Part shown: one piece after another, positions 42,181 to 52,601 of the stretch
Numbering within the stretch: position 1 is the first letter of the stretch
Layout of the letters: every line of letters begins with the position of its first letter
Source of the DNA: Begonia masoniana
Taxonomy: Eukaryota; Streptophyta; Magnoliopsida; Cucurbitales; Begoniaceae
Assembly (NCBI GenBank): GCA_022432975.1
Contig: CM039505.1
Coordinates: forward strand, 47,784,544-47,848,543
Direction of reading: 5' to 3'
Length of the DNA stretch: 64,000 nucleotides
Translations under genes and position numbers: made by a program
The notes under the pieces: generated by a model
What the model was told of the DNA's origin: nothing
The model's input: the letters and a program-made list of their open reading frames with translations, nothing else
Database searches by the model: none

Positions 42181-44998
42181 TTATTTTAGACGACTCTGAC
42201 TTTCAATAACTTTCTTGACAGAGCATTGGGCAGGGCTGTTTCTGTTTCTCAGACTCGCCAAGGACTGTACCTTCCACACATTATCCTCCCAGAAGGTGAA
42301 AATAACTTCATGGATGAATGCAACTCTCTGGTAGTCATCATCATTTTCATCTGAATGAAGGGTCATCATTAATTCTTTAGGCATCTCCAAAAACTCGAGA
42401 ACTTGGAGCGTGGTCAGATGCTCAATGCCTGATGGCACTCTCCATAAAAGTTTGCACCTCTGGATGTTTAGCTTATGAAGACAGGGCATGGCTCCTCTTT
42501 CAACCACTAAACATTGAAGCTCATCAAATTCATCAATGGTTAAAAGCTTGAGTTTCTTAAAACCTTCTGACGGAAAACGCAGTGTATTCCCATTGCAAGC
42601 CTGAAGTAGCTCTAGATGTAATAGGTTGGGAAGATCCTTAAGGGAAACCAGTGGATCGTCATTTAAGTGACTCCATCTTAGATGCAACCTGATAAGACCA
42701 TCAAGAGAGAGAATCCATGGAGGTAATGCATCCATCCTTCCTTTCAAGTAAAGCCTCTGAATCAGTAGTGGTGGGGAAGAGAGATGTTGCAGATCAATCG
42801 TCTCATTCTCATCATTGGCAGTGATTGACAATGATCGAAGATTGACCAACTTTTCGATGTTTGAACACAATGCGTTTTCATCCTCTCTTTTCAACTTTAG
42901 AATTCCTAATCTCCTCAACTGAGTAAGCCTCCCTAACTCCTCCATAATCGCACCACCATCTTTGTTTGCCTCTATGAAGCAGAGCTTTTGAAGAGAGGTT
43001 AAACGTCCTATATTTGCAAGGGCCTTAAACCCGATTTTATTGTGAAAATGCAGATAGGACTCGTGTTCGATACGATATATGAGGATGTGGCGAAGTTGTT
43101 GAAGATTTAAGATTTCGATAGGTAGCTCGGAAACAAAAGAATGTTTAAGGTCCAAAGTCTCGAGATTCTTAAGCTTGCCTATGAAGCTTGGAATGGTCTC
43201 CACCCAAGTATTCCTTAAGCTCAAGTACTTTAGAAGAGACGAGTCCCTTATTTCAACAGGGAACTTTTTCATATGTGAACTTTGAAGGTTAAACACTTTG
43301 AGCAACCTAAAACCATTTGGAAACAACACATTCATACGTGGCTTTTCTTTTACGCCAAACATGAATAAGGATCTCAATCGAGAGATAGACCTTTTTTGTT
43401 GAACATTTTGTTGCATGTTATGTAGGGATAAGCGGCGAATCTTGTCTGACCATTGCACATTTTGCTCTTTGGCAAGTATTGCAACATTTTGGTCCCTTGA
43501 CTTTGCGATGATGAATTCAGCAATAGATTGTGAACACGATACTTTTTCCCTGCTCCATCAGGAATTGTTCTTACCGATTGGATCAAGTTTCTATTCAAGA
43601 GTTCATTGAAGTAGTCGTCCGCGACATCTTCCTGTGTCTTGCCTTCTTTTACAGCGACAAAGCCCTCTGCAATCCACAATCGAACCAATTGCGCACGCTC
43701 GATTAAGTGATCTTCTGGAAAGATGGTAATGTATAAGAAACAAGATTTCAAATAATATGGTAAATCATTAAAACTAAGCGCGAACATGGTCTTCAAATGC
43801 TTGAACTCGTCTAGGGTGTTAATCTCCGATCCAAGACTACGACAAACCATATACCACTCCTCTATAATCTCCCTCCTTTTCGTAGCCAAAATGTTACTAA
43901 TCGCTACAATTGCCAGCGGTAGCCCCTCGCACCTTTTTATTATATGTTCACAGATTTCCTTCAAGTAAGGAGGACATTCTTCGTCGCGGCGGAATGTTTT
44001 CTTACAGAAAAGTTCCCATGATTCCTTTGGTGAGAGAGGCTTTAAATGGTAAACTTTGTCCAAGTGATCCACACTTGCAGAAGAAGCTATGTCCTTTTTT
44101 TGAGTGGTGAGCATTATTCGGCTGCTGTTATTAGTGTTGGGCAACATATGTTGGACATCATTCCATCCCTTCAAGTGCCATATGTCATCCAATACAATCA
44201 AGTAACTTCTTTTAGTTAGAAAATCCCAGATTATTTTTTTCAGCCTTTGTGCATTGAAGCTCTCCAAATCTTTTGGGGGTTGCCTCCTGCTGGCTTGGTA
44301 GAGTTGTTGAACCATGTCTACGAGGAGTTCTTTTTCCTTGAAGGATTGAGAAACTGTGATCCAAGCATGGGTTTCGAAATGTTGCTTTACTTCTGGATCA
44401 TCATACACTTGCTTTGCCAACGTGGTTTTCCCCATTCCTCCCATGGCCGCCAAAGAAATTACTTCACGATCTGAGCTGCCATTGACGAGCCACTCCATCA
44501 ATTGTCTTTTAGGGCCATCAATGCCACAAGATTTGATTTCTCCAAGAGAAGAGCGTCTCCTTGACTTATTGCATACTTGGATTTAGAAGCTTGTTTAATT
44601 CTTCTTAGTTTCTCCTCTTGTCTTTTGAGTTCCTTTGTGATGAGTCCGATTTTCATATTGATTTCTCTTAAGCTTGAACACAGTCGATACCGACCTTTCA
44701 TGTTCTTTACACAACAAGGAATCTTGCAGAACATAGCATCTCCATGATCATGTGTTTGAAGAATTAAAAGCTCATCAAAGACATCTTCGCAATCTTGAAT
44801 CGCCTCTCTAACTTGCTGCAGCCATACTTTCAGCCCCTCCTCCCCTTCTTCGAACTCAACCGCGTCACGTAAGATGGCTCTAAGGCTCTCCATTTCTATT
44901 CTTACCCGCTCAAATTCTTCCTTGCTAAATCCCAGAATCTCGTTTTTAATGATGCCCATGATTTTTTCGAGCAGATAGAGCATTGTGCTCTCTCCCAT
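42181..44998 (-). pseudogene. CC-NB-LRR disease-resistance gene homologue (RPM1-type), two frameshifts
   Basis: Minus strand, start ATG 44998 (MGESTMLYLLEK), no intron, about 940 codons in total, the usual size for this family. Such proteins are intracellular receptors that trigger immunity when pathogen effectors disturb host targets. In order: coiled-coil Rx-like N domain (about residues 1-160, with the EDVFDELL motif); NB-ARC with P-loop GMGGMGKTT, kinase-2 LIVLDDIW (the W indicates the CC class), SSRIMLTT, CEGLPLAI, CFLYITIFPEDHLI and the MHD-position motif VHN; then about a dozen leucine-rich repeats (43458-42181). A single-base frameshift near 44525, between CC and NB-ARC, and another near 43520, just after VHN, split it into three frames. 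Elsewhere the reading is undamaged. It is either a young pseudogene or two assembly errors. Confidence 0.9.
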
Positions 44999-45398
44999 TC
45001 TTCTTTTCCTCAATCTGAAATTCGTAGAAAAAGCCAATGTTTATGACAGATTTTGTACATCCATTGATCTTGTCCAAAGCAAGAATATAATTGTCTTCTT
45101 CAAATGCTTTCTCAGAGAAAATACTTGCAAACTACCATTGAAGCATTGATGGTCAACTCAATTATGTGCCTAATCCAGGCGTTATCGATCCTTAGCAAGT
45201 AAAATATATGTGCAACCAAACCTATAACTTTATTAAATCATAAATGATGTCATTTGCAGCAAAGTCAAATTCTCTATCTTTCAAGTGGATATATTTAATC
45301 CACTGCAGCTCTAATTTTTTACTTCTATTTTGGGTAGTTGATAATGTAGAAGATAGATACTGTTAGATCTTCTCACCTCATGTAGCTTCACTGTCTAA
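44999..45398. other. NLR upstream region
   Basis: About 0.4 kb between the NLR start and the copia LTR. On the minus strand it contains TTGACC near 45151 and TTGAC near 45267, which fit the W-box core bound by WRKY factors and are common in defence gene promoters. Two short matches are weak evidence. The copia LTR immediately upstream could contribute promoter or silencing signals; that is inference. Confidence 0.3.
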
Positions 45399-45411
45399 GG
45401 CTCTAATACAA
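45399..45411 (-). promoter_or_regulatory. Primer-binding-site-like sequence after the copia LTR
   Basis: On the minus strand TTGTATTAGAGCC directly follows the LTR end ATGTGAAACA. It differs from TGGTATCAGAGCC at only a few positions. A primer site downstream of what should be the 3' LTR is unexpected. Confidence 0.55.
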
Positions 45412-45843
45412 TGTTTCACATATAAGAAATATTTCAAAGTTCTCATGTTTACAATTATTTCGACCCATCACAATTTACTAACAATAATTTTTTTTTTTTC
45501 ATCTGGAATGGAAAACCTCCGGAAGTTTCCATTGATTCTTTTCAACATACTGTCTTCCATCCCACCAGAGCAGGAAATATGAGTTGAGATATTGAAAACT
45601 GAGCAGAAGAATAAGGAGATGCAGAGGTTGAGGTAGATGAAGATGAAGCAGACGAAGAAGATGGCCGCAGAGAAAATGTTTGATTTGATTTCTGTAAAAA
45701 CAGTAACCTGTATAATTGAGAGTTTACACATATATCTTATAGGGCTCATGATGGGCAAAGGAAAAAGGAAATGCTCAACTAATTAAGCCACAAGTGAACT
45801 AACTAAATATGAACAGTGTTCTAATCATAACAGTACTCTAACA
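45412..45843 (-). repeat. Ale-like copia LTR, about 432 bp
   Basis: On the minus strand it starts TGTTAGAGTACTG right after the purine-rich AATCTTGAGGGAA, and ends TTATATGTGAAACA before the primer-site-like sequence. The size fits the short LTRs of the Ale lineage. It includes a T-rich and CATCTTCATC-rich stretch and a run of 11-12 A near 45488. Confidence 0.65.
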
Positions 45844-47655
45844 TTCCCTCAAGATTAAGGCCGTAGGCCGAAGATTTTGAACAGAAAATCTGAGAAGGTC
45901 GACAGCGAGAGAGGTTTTGTAAGAGCATCGGCCAGTTGGGTAGTTGAAGGGGTGTACTTGACCAGCAACCACTTTTTGAAGACTTTTTCCCGAACAAAGT
46001 GAAAATCTATTTCGACATGCTTAGATTCAGAATGCAATACTGAATTTGAAGCAAGATAGGTGGCACTTATGTTATCACATAGTATCAGAGGTATCTCGGT
46101 GGATACAATACCCAATCCTTCAAGTAGGGATTGTAGCCATAAAACTTCTGTTGTGCCATTTGCCACACTGCGATATTCAGATTCGGTGCTCGAACGTGAA
46201 ACAACCTTTTGTTTAGTAGACGACCAGGAAACAAGATTAGTGCCCAAGAAAATGTAGTAGCCACTGGTACTTTTGTGATCATCTGGGCAGGAAGCCTAAT
46301 CAGCATCTGTATAACATATCAGATTGTAGTTCGAAGATGGTGAAAATGAGATACCTGAAGACGAGGCACCTTGAAGATATCACAGAATTCTTTTCACTGC
46401 TTGCCAATTAATATCTATAGGTTGATGGATAAACTGAGAAACCTTGTTTATAGCAAAGGGAATATCAGGTTGAGTGAGACAACAATATTACAATCCACCT
46501 GACAATGATGCGATAGAGAGAGCCATCACTTAATAGAGCACCGTAATTTTTTTGACAGGATAGGTCCTGAAACCATTGGAGTCGAACTGATTTGCAGGAA
46601 CCCATGTTAGCTCGGTGAAGCAGCTCATTAATGTAGGCGGACTGCGAAAACCTCACACCAGTGGCAGTGTGAGCGATTGAGATCCCAAGAAAAAATGATA
46701 GAGGTCCGAGATCTCGAACCTTAAATTTAGAATTCAAGTAAGTGAGTAGCTGATCAAGCAGAGATGCAGAGTTACCCATCAAAATAATGTCATCAACATA
46801 TACCAGCATAATAAGAATGAAGAAGGATTGACGACAAACAAAAATCTATTAAAGCATTATGCAATTTGGTGTACCAGGCCCTAGGAGACTGTTTCAATCC
46901 GTAGAGAGCTTTTTGTAAGCGACAGACAGCATGAGGATGAGAAGAACTTATGAACCCTAGAGGTTGCTGCAGAAAAACTGTTTCAGTTAAATCACCATGA
47001 AAAAAGATGTTACTTACATTGAGTTGTCTAATAATCCATCCAAAGGAGATGACCAAGGAGAGAGTAGTACAAACTGATGCCGGTTTCACAACGGGGCTAA
47101 AAGTATCTTCATAATCTATACCATCTGTCTGATCATAACCTTTTGCAACTAGGCGAGCCTTATACATGTTTAATGTGCTATCAGAGTTGAGTTTAGTTTT
47201 CAAAACCCACTTACAACCAATTATCTTTGCCCCTAGTGGAGGTGTAGTTAAGTTCCATGTATTGGTTTCATTGAGGGCGACTATCTCCTCTTGCATAGCA
47301 ACTAACCAATGGGGATGTTTAGAAGCTTGGTGAAAAGTTTTAGGTTCAAGAGAAGAGTTGACGACAAAGGCTTTGGACTTAAAGATATAGGCTTTGGCTC
47401 TTATTTGCATGAGATGGTTATTAATTGGAGGAGAGATATGGATGGGGCTGGGGTTGGTAAGTGGAGGAAGGGTATGAGAGGGAAAGTCAATCAGGCTGGG
47501 AGGTGGTGAAGAGTTAGATAAGGCAGGCTCTGGTGGAGGGGGAAGTGAAGGACTTGTATTGGGTAGTGGAGAGTTGTCGGTGGTTATGGTAGAAAACTGT
47601 GATAAGGGATGAAGAGGTATGGGAAGTGAGAAGGAAGGAGTTTGAGGAGGAGAAG
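45844..47655 (-). pseudogene. Ale/Retrofit-like copia pol, 3' half (RT and RNase H)
   Basis: Minus strand. A proline/serine-rich linker leads into [91 protein letters not shown], then (in another frame) LVYVDDIILMG and LGPLSFFLGI. RNase H follows: SWSSTKQKVVSRSSTESEYRS, LCDNISATYLASN, the SKHVEIDFHFVREKV stretch and QLADALTKPL. At least two frameshifts (near 46800 and 46480) and stops break it. The 5' half lies at 58895-60544, separated by an inserted chromovirus complex. Confidence 0.85.
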
Positions 47656-48103
47656 TGATGTGCCCTATAGGCCCATTACACGGTCTCGAGCCCAAGTCCA
47701 TAATTTAACTTACCTATGCACTTACACACTTGTCTCTTTTGCAGGTAATGGATTGTGCGAAGGCTTGAAGGACACCTTGGGAGACTTGAAATGGGAGATC
47801 AAAGCTATGGACAAGTACCAACCAAAGCACCTAATCACTTGGAAGTTCAAGCAAGGAGACCATAATGCTCATATGAGAATTTGTCTTCCCGAGCCGTGAA
47901 TCGTGTAACTTTTTTTTATTTAAAACTTATTTGGAAAAACATTGGCCTTCTTGTTAAACTTTATTATATGCATACATGTTAGCCATTTAGGACTAGATGT
48001 ATGGTAGGTTAGAGGTGGCTTGGTTAAAGGTTTAGCCCATTTAAAGACATGGCTTGCAAGGAAGCCCAAATGATGGCCCAACACACTCTAAACCCTAATC
48101 AAC
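47656..48103 (+). repeat. Chromovirus LTR (left), 3' portion missing
   Basis: TGATGTGCCCTATAGGCCCATTA... matches the first about 450 bp of the LTR at 57903-58894 at high identity, including the GCAGGTAATGGATTGTGCGA stretch. After AACCCTAATCAAC the match stops and unrelated gypsy sequence begins. Its left edge joins the copia pol. Confidence 0.83.
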
Positions 48104-48518
48104 TTCGAAGTAATTTGCTCTCAGATATATTGATCCATCTCGAATCACAGAACGAGTTGGTTCAATGGCTTACCGTTTACATTTACCACCACAGTTGAAT
48201 TATGTTCATAATGTCTTCTATGTCTCTATGTTGAGGGAATAAATCTTTGATCCATCACATGTCATATCCTGGACCATAGTACCTATCCAGAAAGATGTCT
48301 CCTACGAGGAAGGGCCTGAGAAAATTTTAAGCCAAGATATCAAGGAACTGCGTCGTCGTGTGGTACCCTTAGTAAGAGTGCAATGGAAGAATCACAGTGA
48401 AAGAGAAAGCACTTGAGAACTTGAAACGGAGATGAGAATAAAGTATCCCCAACTATTTAGTGATATGACCATAGTTGACCCAAATTTTGAGGATGGAATT
48501 TCATTGAGTGGGGGAGAA
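48104..48518 (+). pseudogene. Chromovirus integrase C-terminus / chromodomain tail
   Basis: Plus strand. It reads VGSMAYRLHLPPQL, VHNVFYVSMLRE then TAA, FDPSHVISW, the KDVSYEEGPEKILSQDIKEL segment, VRVQWKNHSERES then TGA (tryptophan expected), LETEMRIKYPQLF, the typical tail of Tekay-like integrases ending in a degenerate chromodomain. Two nonsense codons are present; the frame is otherwise open. It is followed by a purine tract (GAGTGGGGGAGAA, about 48506-48518). Confidence 0.83.
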
Positions 48519-50018
48519 TGTGAAACCCACCAGCTAATTTGGGGGAGACAACGTCAGAGGACAAAAGGATAATTTTCTTTTTCCTAAATTAATTGCCACA
48601 TGTTCACTTATTCTCTTTCTTCTTAAGTTCTCCTTTTGTTTCAAATTTTCTCTTCCAGAGCCCAGCTAAGAACAGAGAAGTAAAAACCTAGAGGGAAAAT
48701 CGGCTGACGACAATTTGACCTTCGATCCCAACGATTTCAGTTTCAAAAGCATTACTGGCATATTCCTCTTCAACCCTTGTGAGACAATATTGGACGAAGA
48801 ATGATTTGGAAGTAAGAACTCAAATCCTTGTGTTTTGATTTATCTATCATATTTGGAATAGTTGGATTAACGGTTGGGTTTTTTTTTCTTAGCTTGGACG
48901 GATAAATTTGTTATGTTCTTTGTTCTAATGCTATAAATGGAAGAGATATATTTTGCAGAGAAGAAGATTGCAGAATTGGCCAATTTTGGAGAAATTGCAT
49001 GTTGTTATTGGCAATGTAGGAAATTGCTAGAACAAAGTTATATGCTTATTATCGTCAAGCTCAAACCGTTAAGGACATGAGACCAAATTTGTGGGTTAAT
49101 TGCCCAAATTGATCCATACCATCTTTTGAGAATAAATTGAGAGATAAAACAGCCGAAAATAATGAATGATTTTACTCTTTGATGGGTGCCGATTTATTGT
49201 GTTAAAGTGCGAACTCATTGAGCTTTGGATTGGATAGGCCAATGGAGGTAGGGGTTTATTTTATTTTTCGGTTAAGTATTATCCTAATCCATTTCTTTAG
49301 CATAAAATGTTTATTTAATTTTGTGCTATTGTTTCATTCACACATTTATCAACTGCATATTTTATCATTGGTAAAAATTGTGTGGTTTTAACTAGAAGTA
49401 ATAGGACAGCTGAAGAGCCGTGTTCTTGGACTCGAAATCCTAAACCTGATCAGGGTAATTATGGCGTGCGACCGCCGAATATCGATGTTTTGGCCAATGG
49501 CTTAGTGTGCTCGGAGTCCGTGAGTGACTTCATTTTCACTGAACATTTATTAAAATTGCATAACTGCACTTTTATTAAAATTATGTGTAACATTTTATAA
49601 ATGCTAGAAATAAACTCTACCTCTATTGAGTTTAGTAAACTCACCCCAAACGACTACATTTTTTTCATGATCTAATCAAGAAGAGCTTTAGTTACCAGAT
49701 CAGAAGCAAGAATTCTCCTAATTAATAGTTTTTCCTTTGAAGACTCATTTTAAATTTAAGGTTAGATACTAGTGGGAACTTGTAAGCTTCATGGTATTTA
49801 CCTTGTTGAGTTACTTTATTTGGATATATATCATCACATCATCTGGTGCCACTTGTTGGACCTATGTAATTTATCTGTAATGGGCCTTGGCTTCATATAA
49901 ATTTATAAATTCTCCGCTGCATTTTTCCAGTAAATAAGTTTAAGAGTTGGACGGTTGACTCGATTTTCGGGTTGGCCGTTCCTCATTCTGTCCCAGGTCC
50001 CCTTTGGGGCGTGACAAA
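48519..50018 (+). repeat. Gypsy LTR, 1500 bp
   Basis: Starts TGTGAAACCCACC after the purine tract and ends GGGGCGTGACA. The left neighbour is the integrase tail of the same strand, so this is formally a 3' LTR. It has no internal gene and no repeat array that I can see. Confidence 0.78.
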
Positions 50019-50045
50019 AATTTTGGAATGAGAGCTAAGGTTACC
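50019..50045 (+). promoter_or_regulatory. Degenerate primer-binding-site-like sequence after the LTR
   Basis: AATTTTGGAATGAGAGCTAAGG follows the LTR end; TTGGAATGAGAGCT differs from TTGGTATCAGAGCC at three positions. A primer site right of a 3' LTR suggests the LTR once also served as the 5' LTR of a second unit. The sequence is cut after about 25 bp by the next element. Confidence 0.45.
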
Positions 50046-52538
50046 TGCCACGACCCTAAACACTGTACCCAGTTTTCGTACTATTTTTTTTTAAACTTTA
50101 AGCGGAAACTAAACCGAAATCGAAACCAGAATCGAAATCGGAATTGAATTCTAACTTTTAAAAAAAATTAAATAAAACCTAAATTAATTAATTAAAACTT
50201 AAACTAATTAAATTAAAACAATAGAGAGGCGATTATTCGCCCATAAATGGGGCGAATAATCGCCCCTAGGCGATTGCAATAGGCGAATAATCGCTTGTTG
50301 CAGTCGCCTGTGGCGATTGCTCGCCACAGTTTGTGGCGAGCAATCGCCACCCCCTCTGGATTTCTCCAGAGGGAGGCGATTCAATCGCCATGCTTGGCGA
50401 CTATTCGCCAAGCCCTCTGCCCTGTTTCCTTTCCTACATTCTTTCTTTCAATTTCTCCTACGCCAACTACACAATACAACTTATTCTTACACCCTAAACC
50501 ATACAATAACATCACGACACAAACTCTCTCATATCCTCATTCTTTTCACACTTCACCGTTCACCCAATAAACGACTCGAAACACATTTTAAAACTAAGAA
50601 CATTTTCATGAAAACGAACTGCATGGATACGTTTAAAACCTAAACAAATCCTCCTGTTTTCAATCACCACGCAGTTCCAAAATACATTCAATGAAAGACT
50701 TTTCAAACCATTATAAAACAGTTTCCAAAACATCAACATATACATATATACCTATCAACTATCCAGAATCAAACAACCTAAAATATTTCTATACAAACAT
50801 CAGCCCAAAATGTCCCAAACCCTCAAAATCTATACATACTGTCCCCACGGGTCGGTAAGCCTCGACTGCGCCAGCACACCACCGCAGCCATCCCTCGTCA
50901 ACTGGACTCATGCCTCAGGAGGAGGAATCTCATCCTCACCTGTATCATCGTAATCACCTACACCATAAAATACACTATGAGATAAAAATCTCAGCAAGCC
51001 CTCATAAATGCAACTATATGCTATGCGAGTGAGTTCAGAAATCATGCAGCATTTTCTTTACTCTGTGGGTGTCACCGAGATCTCAGCCTCCTAACCGGAG
51101 AGAGCACATCCAGCGGTCGGACTACTCTTTCCAGCTAGAAGAGGGGGGTACACGCTTACAACACGTACAGCCGTGCCTGAGCCCCATCTCGCGTGACCTA
51201 TAACTGTATGAGTATGTGTTAAATGCGGTATTATGACAGACCCCTTCGTGCCTACACAATAGATCAATAGCCCCTCTCCAGGCCGCATTACCATTTTCTT
51301 AAAAACATCGTGTAGAAATTCATTTTCATGCTCTTTCTTTAAAACACGTGATGCATGAACAGTCCATAACAGAATTTAAATACTCAGCATACATACCATC
51401 AAGACGGTAAAACATAAACTACAAAACAATTAAACCTAACTACCCAACCAAAGCAATATAAACTAGTACGTCACCAAACTCCTCGAAACGACTTCGATGT
51501 ACGGTGTAGGCCAATCGGCCAGAAAAGAATCACGAGAACTTACCTCGTGTCCAAAGCAGCTCAAGCTCTGTCCACGAGCGTTGTTTGTCTGAAGCAAAAC
51601 ACAATATCGACGTTAAAACTAATTTAAACTATCGATCGTCCAAATTTACAAAACCTTAACTAAGGAATTTCCTAACGTTCCAACTTAACTTATCGAGGCA
51701 TTAAATCCATTAATCTACGCTCGATACCCCGAAATCCAATTTACGAGTTTTCCGAAAACCCGAAATTTACAAATTTAACATTTCTCCTAAATCGTCCTAA
51801 CTTCTTCCAATAACGCTTAATACGTGCAATACGTTCGTAAACTATAACAATCTATCAATTTTGAGTCCTAAATCTCGACTTTTAAACGAAACCTAACGAA
51901 ACCCTAATTGTTCAAACTCCATAAACATTGAAATAAAAGCTCTAAGATTGTAGGTTCATACCTAGAACGTCGATTGGAGGAGAAAGTACGAAGAAAACGG
52001 AACGATCGGAGTTCGAACGGAGGTTGGAATGGGAATCGCCGTCGGAGAACAAAGGAAAAAGAGTTCTCTGGTTCGTGAACTCCAGAGAAGAAGAAAGAAA
52101 AAGTGAGGGAGAGAAGAGAGATTTGTTTATTTTATATAATTTGGTTTGAAAATTACTAAAATGCCCTTAGCACATATTTTCTATTTGTTTCGTCTTTCGT
52201 TTCGTTAATCGTCTAACTATTCGAGTTCTCCAAATTTCCTTATTTCACTAATATGTCCAACTTATTATTTGGGATTTAATAAAACTATCCGTTCGCAAAA
52301 CGAACCTCGTTTACTATTTTTACTAAAACATCATTCATATTACGAGAAACTTAATTACTCGAAATATAGCGTCAAAACTCCTAAAATTTCCCAAAATTCC
52401 TTAAAATTCCTATTAATCGTTAGGATCGAAATAAAGCTTTTCGTTTGCGAAACTGATTTGATTTGACATATTTACCAAAAATGCCACATATATAATAAAA
52501 TATACTATATCCAAAATCCGTACGAGCCGGGTATTACA
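50046..52538 (-). repeat. Tekay-like 3' LTR, 2493 bp
   Basis: On the minus strand it starts TGTAATACCCGGC (52538) after the purine tract AAGGTGGGTGGA and ends GGGTCGTGGCA (50046). Long LTRs are usual in the Tekay lineage. It shares its start region and the GTGTAGGCCAATCGGCCAG block with the LTR at 8963-10309. A six-hairpin array lies at 50228-50412. Confidence 0.83.
50228..50412. repeat. Six-hairpin array in the Tekay-like LTR
   Basis: Back-to-back inverted repeats: GGCGATTATTCGCCC (50228-50242) with a perfect 15-bp partner at 50250-50264; GGCGATTGCAA with TTGCAGTCGCC (50269-50308, one mismatch); GTGGCGATTGCTCGCCAC (50310-50327) with a perfect 18-bp partner at 50333-50350 and a 5-base loop; CCCTCTGGA/TCCAGAGGG (50352-50373); GGCGATT/AATCGCC (50375-50389); CTTGGCGA/TCGCCAAG (50393-50412). 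All but one use GGCGA/TCGCC. Confidence 0.9.
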
Positions 52539-52601
52539 TTCCACCCACCTTATTTAGAATTTTGTCCACAAAATTTAACTATACAAATAACTCAGGATAT
52601 T

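Noticed and set aside
42181..44998. Three separate small resistance-like genes
   Set aside because: The three frames are consecutive CC, NB-ARC and LRR parts of one gene; single-base shifts at the two borders explain the split.
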